From Ligula intestinalis (lineage: Eukaryota > Platyhelminthes > Cestoda > Diphyllobothriidea > Diphyllobothriidae), in assembly GCA_036362985.1 (NCBI GenBank), contig JAYGXS010000004.1, positions 9,002,942 through 9,066,941 on the forward strand: a DNA stretch of 64,000 nt, read 5' to 3'. The position numbers and the translations under genes are program-made. A model generated the notes under the pieces. It was not told the origin of the DNA, searched no databases, and was given only the letters and a program-made list of their open reading frames with translations. Shown piece by piece: positions 31,615 to 41,363 of the stretch. How positions within the stretch are numbered: the first letter of the stretch is position 1; every line of letters begins with the position of its first letter.

Positions 31615-31995
31615 TCGTGGCAGAATTTAACTTGGGTGCTTAGCCCAGATTTGGGCTGAGTGGATTGAATAAGTAAAGAGCATTTTAGTAGGGAAAATCG
31701 CCCTTTGAGTTGGGTTTATTGAGAAAAATGAACTTATATTTTGTCGAAATTGGAATTAGTTTCATAGCGGAGGAATTTCCTATGCTACAAAGAACGACAA
31801 AACCAAAATTGTTATTGGCATGCATTTTTGTTATGGCGCAACTCAAAAATAATTAAGAAAGGCGTATAAAACGCCCTTTCCAGAAGGAAAAAAATTAGTC
31901 CAAATTTGTGCAAATGTAATTAATGCGATGCTTAACGGATCGCATTTAGTTTCAGACCCAAGAAACAATTTCGGTTTTAAAAAAATATTCTTTGC
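31615..31995 (+). repeat. AT-rich repeat, copy 2 (partial)
   Basis: Collinear with parts of 23.6-23.85 and 34.66-35.0 kb: GGGAAAATCGCC, GGAATTTCCTATGCTA, AACGACAAAACCAAAATTGTTATT, CCCTTTCCAGAAGG. Confidence 0.65.
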
Positions 31996-32081
31996 CTGGA
32001 CATGGACCTGCGCGAAGGCCCCTTACGGATTCTCAGACATCTAGACGAATCTCTATGTTTGCCGTCAGGCATATGTGTTTA

Positions 32082-32430
32082 TCGCAGAGCGTTAAACCCT
32101 AGCAACCGCGATCTTCAGACCACGATTTCTTAGTAGAGAAGAAGTCGATGGACGCCGCAATAGTAGGAATAGTTAGGTTTGGTAAGAGAGATAGATGGAA
32201 AGAGTTTTGACCTCGGAGAACACGACCAACTAGGCATCAGACTGGGTCCGAAAGGTGACAAAAATTACAAGGGCCCAGAGCGAGCATTGGGTGATTTAGC
32301 TTCAGGCCCCGAAGGTGGACATCGGCCATCGTGCTGGATCGAGCGACTGGGCGGCCACAATTGTTCCCGCGGGACCACGTCTGTGGCATCTCGCGTTTAG
32401 GGGAGGTAGGCAGCAGCACCGCTGCAGCCT
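32082..32430 (-). repeat. LTR of group C
   Basis: TCGCAGAGCGTTAAACCC, GCGATCTTCAGACCACG, GGGCCCAGAGCGAGCATTGG. The last two blocks repeat those of the 30.93-kb copy. Confidence 0.6.
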
Positions 32431-32999
32431 TCGCAGTTACGGCCTCTAGCGCCCGTCTAATATTCAAGTGGGTCTGTTTGCTCACAAATGCCGGGCGGTC
32501 GATATCCTCTATCACTTCTCTTCTCCAGACACCAGCTGGTCTATAATATGATCAGGCATGTGGAATTCGGTCAAAGTTATAGAGTAGGTTCCCTTACTCA
32601 TGAGGTTCAAGAGCTTTTACGAGGAAATCTCTGTTACGCCCAAACTGCGCCTTCCAAAGCCTAACATCCGTAAAAGAGCCAACCTTAGTAAAAGAAGAAG
32701 ACATGGTGTGGTTTACGAAGTAATATTACATTGTTTAGATCGACAAGTTTTTAAGGCTAAAGGAAAATTCCGAAAAAGTCAAAAATGGGGGTTAAATTAA
32801 GATATAGATATAGAGAAAGTCTTTTCATGCATAAAAACTGAGTGAATAAAGCAGTACTGTTATAGTAACGTTTTAAGATGATACTTTTCTGAAATGTTGA
32901 GCTGACCGCACAGTTACTCCAGTAGTCTGCCTTGGGCTTAAACACGGCTCTCGCATGAACTCCAAGATAACTATGCGCAAAGCCTGCTTTCAAAAATAG
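32431..32999. other. No recognised feature
   Basis: No repeat partner or protein domain was found on either strand. Confidence 0.35.
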
Positions 33000-33405
33000 A
33001 TGAACTGAGGATCCACGTTTGTGACCTGCTTCCAGACGTTATTTCAACAACAGAAGCATGTTTGTCGGAACAGGTTGGCAAAAGTAGCTTATGTAGCCCC
33101 ACTCATATACCCCAAGTCCCAGCATTTGTCCTACAAAAACGGTGGATATAGAGTTTTGTGGGAGGGAAAGGTAAGGCAGCGAATGAAATTTTTAGAAGTA
33201 AGTATGAAGGGAAAAAATATATTGTCAAAAGTGCTTCCCGCGGCCGCTGGGAGCAGGTTGTTCCCCATATAGATTAAAGGTGTGCGCGGTGCTTCGCACC
33301 GCGGACTATACTAATCTTACGCCAGAACGGTAAGTTGGACCTCAGGTAAGTTGAAGTCAACGACCCCTAACCACCATTTCAATTTTTCGGGAAATTCAAG
33401 AAGCC
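33000..33405 (-). repeat. Dispersed repeat, inverted copy of 1-332
   Basis: Same blocks as at the left end of the window, in reverse. Here the GC block reads GTGCGCGGTGCTTCGCACCGCGG, a clear hairpin. Confidence 0.75.
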
Positions 33406-33534
33406 TGCAGTTTGATAATCAGGTTTTTCCCAATAAGTTGAACGATATTACAAATTAGGAAAAGCAGCTGATATAAATCAACAACAGCTCTAAATACAGA
33501 AAAATAAAACTGCATTTAGCATTTATTGAAGCAT

Positions 33535-33690
33535 TTTCCACTGCATGTCCTAATTCCCCCCGATAACGACTGTTTTTTGTAGGAAAAACATGCAGGTTGT
33601 AAGGATAAATGAGTGGGGCTATATAAGCTACTGTTGCCAAGAGATTGACCACAGGGAACTTGTGATATCTGGATTTTAACTGTTCCGCAA
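33535..33690 (+). repeat. Partial copy of the same repeat, inverted relative to its neighbour
   Basis: TTTTTTGTAGGA, TGAGTGGGGCTATATAAGC and TGTTGCCAAG mirror 33,070-33,150. With 33,000-33,405 it forms a fold-back with a spacer of about 130 bp. Confidence 0.65.
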
Positions 33691-33789
33691 ATACAGAAGC
33701 AACCAAAGAAGCGGAGGCATAGCAAAAGTTGTAAAGAACGGTTTATATTCTTCTGAAAAATTGATAAGCTAGGAGAGAGAGAGAAAAAC

Positions 33790-34005
33790 GAGAGAAGAAG
33801 AATGCTATATAGAAAATTTTACAAACATCAATTTTCAGCAAAAATGGCTCCATTCACGGAGAGCAGATTTTAAGGTAAAGAAAGGTTCATTTTAAAAGGA
33901 CAAAGGCACAAGGTCATGTACTACTCACAAGTCAAGTTTTTCACGACATTCACATTAACTATGGCGACAGATCGGCTTTAAACTTCTCCATTTCCGCTTC
34001 TTCAC
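33790..34005 (-). mobile_element. 3' UTR fragment of the 36.9-38.9 kb non-LTR family
   Basis: Shares AGAAGAAGAATGCTATAT, AAAATTTTACAAAC, AAAAATGGCTCCATTCACGG and CAAGGTCATGTA with 36,885-37,080 in the same orientation. Ends near CCGCTTCTTCACACG. Confidence 0.8.
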
Positions 34006-34639
34006 ACGCTTTTTTCTTCGTGTTGTCATCCTACGACGAATTGTCGATGTTGGTGTTGTTGGTGAATTGCATATGCGATAGATTGGCCGCATTTGACAAA
34101 TATTGGGATGGTGATATTTTGTAGATAAAATGACTTGTTTTTGTGCATTTAAAAAGGTAGCAGCGTACTGAATATATGAACTCAGGATCATAAATGCACA
34201 CAAACAAAGCAGAGGATTAGATAGGATGGTATAGGATAATAAATTCCCACGTGTATGGAGAGCAAAAAAATAGGTGGCTCAAATTCGGAAGCCGCGCCAA
34301 GATAAACGTCGAGAGAATATATACAGTATATAGGTTAAAGACGTCGAGTTCAAGTAAAGCGGTCACTGGGGTTGAAAATTATTCTGTAATTTAGAAACCT
34401 TTCAAACCGAAAAGATGCACTTTTATGTAATTTTTTTAATAATACGTTATTTTTCTATAACAAGAGTACCAGAGAGAATATTCTTATGTGCGTTTTCTAT
34501 AAATTATTCATAAAGCTGTGAAAATTAATGTGAAAAATGCCTACATCTTAATTAGTTATGCTAAGAAAAATGCACTTTTTCAGGCGGTCAGAGTGATAAT
34601 TGGTCAAAAGCCGGCGTGACTTAAATGCAGCACCGGCTT
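34006..34639. other. AT-rich, no recognised feature
   Basis: Nothing identifiable on either strand. Confidence 0.35.
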
Positions 34640-35780
34640 AAAATTATGCAACTTCCTCAATGAAATTTGACTTGGTAGTGTAGTGCATATTTAGTCACAT
34701 TATTTTGATTCATTGGATGCATTTAATCCTGGGAAAACCTTTTAGTTGAGAAAATCGCCATTTTAATCAGGATAAATTAATAATATTTTTTGGTGAAATT
34801 GAGTGTAGTCGCATATCCAAGGCGTTTCCTATGCTATGGCGCATGACAGAACCAAAAATTTTATTAATGTTTATTATTCTTCGGCGGAACTCCAAAATTA
34901 GTAAAAAAAAAGTATGCAACATATCCCTTCCAGAACTGGGAAAATTTCAAAATTTTCAGATGCAAGTGAAGCCAAATCGAAGGAATCACTTTTATCTTCA
35001 AAACAAGTAATGATTTCTATGTTGAAATGACCATATATATATGGCCACTGTCTTGTGCATTCGCAAGCTTATAACAGATGCTGGAAGTAATACACTGTGG
35101 CGGAAAATAATCCATTATAAAGCGTAAAGTAGTCTTTTTATTCTCAAGTCGAATTGAATCATCTATCTTCTCCAAAAAGTTTCCAATTTTTATTGTGACA
35201 TTACTTCGGAAAAAGTTAATGTACACAGAAATTCGTCAGCTGAATATCCAACTGCAGCAATTTTTAAGTAGGTGACCTATTATAGATAGGTTTTTTTATC
35301 AATATTAGGAATAAAATATCCGACTTATCTTGCGAACGTTTCTTATGCTCAACAATGTTGTTTGCCAATTTAAAGCATTTCTGAATATGGTGCACAGGGC
35401 CATCTTCATAAGAACTTGTATCCAAGAAACGCATTTTTTCGGTAAATGCTCTTTATGCATATCTTATTTTAAAGATTTTCAGGTTAATGCCGAACATAAG
35501 ATCAATTGATGCATAAACAAATGAACACACTGAAAACTAAGGAAGTTATGCCAGAATTAAAAGGAAGATATAAAATAAATCAATAAAAACTTTGACTGAA
35601 AGAAAGTTCATTTTTTATAAAAAAAAAAGTGGTTGCGTAAAGTTTTCAACTTCACAAATTATTTAAATTTATTGTTTTAATTGATGGCTATTTTCACGTC
35701 GCCGGATCTTGAGGATTATTTTAGTATGCTTGCAGCGATGCTTAACGTACAGCCTAATCTTAACATATTAAAGTAACATC
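34640..35780 (+). repeat. Long AT-rich repeat, copy 3
   Basis: Collinear with 23,440-24,900 over more than 1 kb, same orientation. No coding frame, inverted termini or tail were recognised. Confidence 0.75.
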
Positions 35781-36069
35781 AGGCTGCCAACTTTTGAATA
35801 AAGATCATTCTGAGCGCCTATAAAAAGTAAATTCCTTAAGAAATGACCACTTAAGTCGTAGGCATTTTTCTTATTGATTTTCAATCTCCTTACAAATGCA
35901 AGTATGGTTTATAGATAAAGGTATTCTTTCTGGTAATCGTGTGGTTCCAAATTACGCCCTCCTCAAATGTTATACTTAAAGAAATGGTATCTTTCAATTC
36001 CAGAAAGGTTTATAATTATGAGACGTTTTACGGCCGTGAAATGTGCATTTATACAGCGACGTAGCTTTT

Positions 36070-36800
36070 CATACTTCTATCTATGTTTATTATGCCATTT
36101 TACAGGCAATTACACAGATTTGGGAATGCACCTCTTGGGCGCCTTCCAAAACCTCGAAGACCAGAAAAAACATAAAACAAACTCCCTATGTTGCAGCCAG
36201 TATTGGTTTTGTTTCATTTTGTGTTTCGTCCATACTGGGCGAGATAAGGAGTTTGTTTCAAGTGAAAAAACTTGACTTCAAAGGTACGACACAAACGGAA
36301 TATATGTACAGTTTTAAACTGAGTTGAAACATCAGCAGGAGAAAAGTTGCATATCGTTTAAAAACATTAGTTCCAGACGGAGAGGGTTGGCACAAGAACA
36401 CAGTGTTCTCAGTCTTCCTTCAATTGTGGTCGGAAAAAGTTGCGCGCTGTCGGCTGAAGGTTAGCCAATTACGGGCTGCAGCTTAAGCAGCATTATGGTC
36501 AGCATGAAGCCTGGCAGGGTTCAAAGTCCACGAACGCCATCAGAGTGAAAGAGAGATTCCACTGAGTCAGCATTTTAAAATTCTAGTGGTAGCTCTCTTA
36601 AAAATAGGGTAGCTTTGCTGGGTTTTAATACTTCTGGGAAGCTTATTCCAGATTGATATGGAATTTAATGAAAAGAACTGCTGGTACTTAACTGTGCGTG
36701 CCATAGGAAGAAATAAAAACAAATCTCGACGACTCGTGCGCCGAGAGTGCTCGAACTGTCTTATTGTCCTGCGAGGATTAAAGGTTAAACCACTTGGTCC
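36070..36800 (-). mobile_element. 3' fragment of the 58-62 kb non-LTR family
   Basis: 36,090-36,290 matches 58,075-58,250 (GGAATGCACCTCTTGGGCG, CCTTCCAAAACCTCGAAGAC, ATAAGGAGTTTGTTT-type block), and 36,560-36,790 matches 58,560-58,800. The minus strand of the latter encodes the RT C-terminus (FLPMARTVKY, ISIWNKLP). 5'-truncated copy abutting the next element near 36,800-36,870. Confidence 0.8.
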
Positions 36801-36869
36801 ACGTCCATTGCCGATATTTATGAGAAGTCTGTGACTGTTTCATTGCACCGTAGGGGAATACTTACTTTG

Positions 36870-38930
36870 AAGAAGAAAAAGAAGAAGAAGAATGCTATAT
36901 TGAAAATTTTACAAACCTCAATTTTCAGCAAAAATGGCTCCATTCACGGAGAGCAGATGATAAGGTAAATAAGGGGTCATTTTAAAAGTGCAAAGGTAAA
37001 AGGTCATGTAATACTCACAAGTCAAGGTTTTCACGACATTCACATCAACTATGGAGACAGAGCGGATTTCACTTTCTCCATATCCGCTTCTTCACACGTG
37101 AGGTAGCGTGCTAGGAATGGGAGTACCGATTGCTGATATGCGGCAAGCCATATGATGGAAACCTCAATGCATGGGACGGGAAGACTTCGCAGTTATTAAT
37201 GCAGAGTGAAGAGAGTGAGCGACCTCAGTAAGTATGCGATCAGCAAATTGCTTGACCGTTTTTAAGTGTTGCTGCATTATAATGTCAGCTAAAAAAGCAT
37301 AGGAAATACCGGCAGCTGAAGAGAACGTTCGGAGGCTACGTTTCAAAATGACTAAATCTTTTTTTAAGTAAGGCTGGAAGAATAACCGGAGAGCAGTTAA
37401 GAATAAGGGGGAGAATACAGGCATCTACAAAACGCCAGATTAGGGTTTGCTGTGTGTGATATGAACGCAAGCGGCGGATATAACATAAAAGTTAACAGAT
37501 TTTGATTAAAAAAGCCTTCCATTTGAAGAGAAAATGCAAGGTTGGATGCTAGTGTAACGCCAAGGTATCGAAAAGAGGATACTTCGGTGGGCAGAATGTC
37601 GATAATTTCGGGACTGGGAGAGGGTCACAGTCGAAAAATACACTGGACTGACTTTCGTTCGTTAAGTAGAAGGCCATTTGCTGACGACCATGTTGAGATA
37701 TGGTCTAGAACATCCTTCAGTATTTGGAGATGTGACTGACTTTTGAGTGGATGGCCGACAACCATATCATCAGCATATTTAACGAACAAGCATTCGTTTG
37801 GCGATCGTAGGTCGGCAGTGTAGAGAAAGAAGAGATTAGGGGATAGTATAGCCCCCTGAAGAACTCCACAGTTGTTGGGAAGGACCATGGATTTTTGCTC
37901 TGCGCACTGAACGAATTGAGTGTGGGAAGGGAAATAGTCCCCAAGCCAAGAGACAGCCTAGACGGGAGAGCCGCACGCAGAAGTTTTGTTAAGATGTAGA
38001 TGGTGAGGGATCGTATTGAAGGCTGAGGAGTAGTCGAGAAAAGCACAACCACTTGCACTGCAGCCCTTATCTAAATCTCTTAGAGCAGAATGGACTACCA
38101 GAGCAACAGCGTCTAGTGTACTACGCCTAGCCTTATACGCATATTGGAACGGATCGGAAAAATTACAGGGAAATGGCATGATGATGTCTAAAACAACTCG
38201 TTCTGCAATTTTCAATAGGGCAGAAGAGCAGGCAATTGGACGAAAAGATTTTGAACCAGTGGAGGAAGGTTTTTTCGGGATTGGAGTGATTCTCATTGAT
38301 CTCCACTCATCAGGAATCTTAGACTCCATGAAGGACAAATTGATGAGGTGTGTCAGTGCAGGTGCTAACTGAAAAGAGCAGGATTTCAGGAGAAATGGTG
38401 AGATCCCATCTGGTCCTGCGGCTGTTGAATCTCGAACCTTTTTAATATGTTTCATCACCGTTTCCACAGACACAGGAACAAAGACACTTGGTAATAAGGA
38501 AATGACGTCTGTCGAAAGATGGGAGGCAGTGGAAGTGTGGATTAAATTTGCATTTAAACGGTCTAAATCGAAGTCAGAATCTACATGTGCTAGTGTATTG
38601 CAGTGACCAGTGAGACGCTTAAGACTCTTCCAAATTTCATCCGAGGAGAGAGGAGCGGACGATATAGAAGAAGCACTATGGTTAAATTTAAGAGTTTGTT
38701 GACTCACTCTGTGTAGGCGAGCGTTTGCCAAGGCCCACCGCCGCCATCGAGTAAACATGCACTGGATGCCTACGCCCGTCAGTCTAGCCAATCCATCTGA
38801 CCAATCACCTCTCAAGGCAAAATCACACAGAGGTTGCTCCAGACTCTCTGGCGATTCCCGCAGCCACGTCATCTCAGACGTGGTGCTGTGGCCAACGGTT
38901 GCTCGCTCGTCTGAAAGTCAATTTATTACT
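36870..38930 (-). mobile_element. Non-LTR retrotransposon, RT part and 3' UTR
   Basis: Minus-strand copy with RT, C-terminal region and 3' UTR, ending in an AAG-rich stretch on the plus strand (36,880-36,892). 5'-truncated, with no endonuclease seen. Two shorter relatives lie at 1,511-2,110 and 33,790-34,005. Confidence 0.8.
37164..38872 (-). pseudogene. Reverse transcriptase, CR1/Rex1-like, near-complete RT domain
   Basis: RT blocks in order: DSTAAGPDGISPFLL, PDEWRSMRITPIPKKPS, FRPIACSSALLKIAERVV, YAYKARRSTLDAVA, GCAFLDYSSAFNTIPHH. After an in-frame stop near 37,958 come GVLQGAILSPNLFFLYTADL and VKYADDMVV, with the catalytic YADD intact (about 37,765). Then STWSSANGLLLNERKS, and after further stops FRYLGVTLASNLAF and a C-terminal piece at 37,164-37,424. 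The frame is interrupted by at least one stop inside the RT (after the SAF-NTIP block) and more beyond it. The clade is uncertain; the YADD context resembles Rex1/CR1 relatives. Confidence 0.85.
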
Positions 38931-39062
38931 ACCTCTTCTCAACTTCTTCTTTACAGAAAAAACGCCTTCTATCCCTCTGATTTCCCATGACTTCTTTTCT
39001 CATGAGTAATTGGGCCTAAAGACCGCAATTGCTAGTGTTTAACTTACTAAACTCCTTGCCAT

Positions 39063-39600
39063 ACGCGCAACGGGTTCGCAAAGCCTCGATATATTAACGG
39101 TCTACCGACTCAAAACAAACGATCCTGAGGCTGATCTCCCATTATTGGATGAGCTTAAAGCCTTTGTTACGCGATTAAATACCCCTTTGTTTCATCGACT
39201 AGGCATAAACACTGTCTGACAATGTCGAAGAAGCTTTGGAAAAATTCAAAGAGATAGTACACAACATAATCTCTAGCCACTGTCCAATCACGCGCAGAAA
39301 ACTAAAAAACAGACCTCGCTGGTTGACTCATCCTTTAAAAACGAAAGTTAACAAGGCGAGAAAACTGCGGAAAAGGCCTCATATTGATAGAAAGCCTGAA
39401 TCTGTCAACGCTTACAAACTGAGAAAACTGCTAAGCTAACCTGTCCGGAGGCAGTATAGTTGACTGTAAGAGTAACGGGTTCCAAAGCCTTGATATCTTA
39501 ACGGTCTAACAACCCCTAAGAAAAGATCCTGAAACTGGTACCCTTTTGCTGTATGAGCTAAAGGCATTTGCCACACAATCAAATACTCTTGTCATTGGGT
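39063..39600 (+). repeat. Tandem duplication of about 405 bp within an endonuclease relic
   Basis: 39,063-39,190 and 39,468-39,600 are diverged copies: AACGGGTTC(G/C)(C)AAAGCC, GATAT(A/C)TTAACGGTCTA, GATCCTGA(G/A), ATGAGCT(T)AAAG(C/G)C. The second reads DPETGTLLLYELKAFATQSN in one frame. Confidence 0.7.
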
Positions 39601-40030
39601 TCTTCAATACAACTATCATTAACTGGAGCACTGCCTCCGCCAGAATCGGCATGCAATCACCAGCTTCTGCATATAACTGAAACCCTGCTTCTCTCCCAAC
39701 ACTTCACATTTCCGACAGGAATTCGTTAAGACCAGCGGATGAACTCCCTCGACCTTGTGTTCCATCAAGTGCCTGATAAGATCGACATTGTGAAATGCTA
39801 ACCTTCACTAAGCCGATGAAATTTTCGGATCAATATACTGCGCAATCACAAAAAGGTGTTGGTGTTTCAAACTGTCCGAGTGGAGCACATTGAGCGATTA
39901 TTTCCTTTGCACAGCTGTATCGACTTAAACGAACGTAAAACTGTTTTAAATTTACGAAAATACCTATCAAAACATTCGAAAGACAAACTGGCGAGCAGAC
40001 ATTTACTTTCGATAAATTCCCTTCAGTTTT
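39200..40030 (+). pseudogene. Endonuclease and linker relic of a non-LTR element
   Basis: 39,236-39,439 encodes EKFKEIVHNIISSHCPITRR and RPRWLTHPLKTKVNKARKL, the linker that follows the endonuclease in CR1/Jockey-type elements. 39,580-39,830 has, across frameshifts, IGFFNTTIINWSTAS (from GDFN-P-INW), HFTFPTGIR and MNSLDLVFHQVPDKI, the end of an apurinic-like endonuclease. The order (linker before endonuclease) is explained by the duplication. No RT follows. Confidence 0.65.
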
Positions 40031-40358
40031 GTACAGTTTATCGTAAGTAACTTAAAAATATGCGGGATGATGGAAATATTTTGTGTATTAACAGGCTAAC
40101 AGGTCTGACGGGAATATTCAACGTCGCATCCATCCTAGGGATACAAAGTGCTGGCAATATACCCATTGTGCCATTTTCGTATAATCCAACTACAAATTTT
40201 ATTTAGTACGATGTTTGACGAGGAGGACAAAACATTTAGCTTAATCGATAGCAACAAAGAAGAGCTTATGACTGTAGGGGGCGTTTTCCCCAAAATGGAT
40301 ATATTAGTCGATTGATTGTTAAGAAGATGACTGAAAGACCGCCACAACCCTCGGAGAA

Positions 40359-40910
40359 ATGAATTTTCATCAGGCTCTCATCGCGAGAGGACACGTTCAG
40401 CGAACTTTAAAGAGGGCACCTGAATCAAACACCTTTCTAGCAGCCGACACCAGTGTACTGTTCTCTACTACTCGCATCCTATACGGAAAGTTCAAGGAAA
40501 AACTGCCGACCCGGACCACCTCTGTGCGCATTGATTCATTTACTTGCTCCTGCGGAGCCTAATATATTGGTCGCACGAGCCGGCGTTTGTTCAAAAGTGT
40601 TCGCGAACATCTTCAAGCATGGTTAGGAAAGGACCAACTGAAGAGTATAAACGGTTATATTCTGGCGCATATCGCAGACTCAGATCATCACATGCATACC
40701 GGAGAGGCTTGCCGAGTGATCTGCAATATGCCCTCAAGCTATTCGAAATGTCTTGGACAGCGTCTGTTGAATACGGCAAAAGCGGCTGCCATTAGGTTAC
40801 GCAAACCGGTCCTGGGCGCCCAAAATAGCTTATCATATGCGCCGCAGTTACCATGGCCGAAATTTGCCATTTATATCACCTGCAGCTTTCCGATAGACAG
40901 TTCCTCCTGA
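40359..40910 (+). pseudogene. PLE GIY-YIG endonuclease fragment
   Basis: SFTCSCGA, then TAA in place of the Gly codon, YIGRTSRRLFK, REHLQAWLGKDQ, ILAHIADSDHH, AAAIRLRKPVLGAQ. It is the same CSCGA-type lineage as 16.6 and 18.9 kb. A frameshift near 40,580 and the TAA at the core kill it. Weakly similar PLE sequence may reach back to 40,040. Confidence 0.85.
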
Positions 40911-41363
40911 CCCTTCTATTAAATCACCCAATTCAGATCGTCGAAAGAATGGGATCCGGAAATCAACCGCGAGCATCCAGCCTTCCCAAACACAAATTAA
41001 ACCTATACAACAGGAAGAAAAAAAGCATATAGGTTACCATAATTATCATAATTATCCTCATAGTTACCTTACCTTGCCCACCAGCCTCTATTGCCCTTCT
41101 TGGTTTTCCCAATTTCCCGGTAACTATCAGCAAGCTCACCACGGCACTAATCCCTATGGCCCATCGATCTCACAGAGCTATCTACCTGCAGCTTTCAGCT
41201 ATCCCCTCAGCTTTCTTATGTTAATTGTCCTGCTCAAGTCGATGGCTATTCTCCAAACTTCCAACCAAGTTACCCACCTCCAAATTTTAATTACTAAATA
41301 AAGATAACCCTAGTTCGATTACTCAAGCTACACTAGATATCATCAAGATCTGTTTTAAATAAA

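Noticed and set aside
38300..38320. CTGATGAG on the minus strand as a hammerhead core
   Set aside because: It lies inside RT coding sequence (PDEWRS block) with no GAAA or stems.
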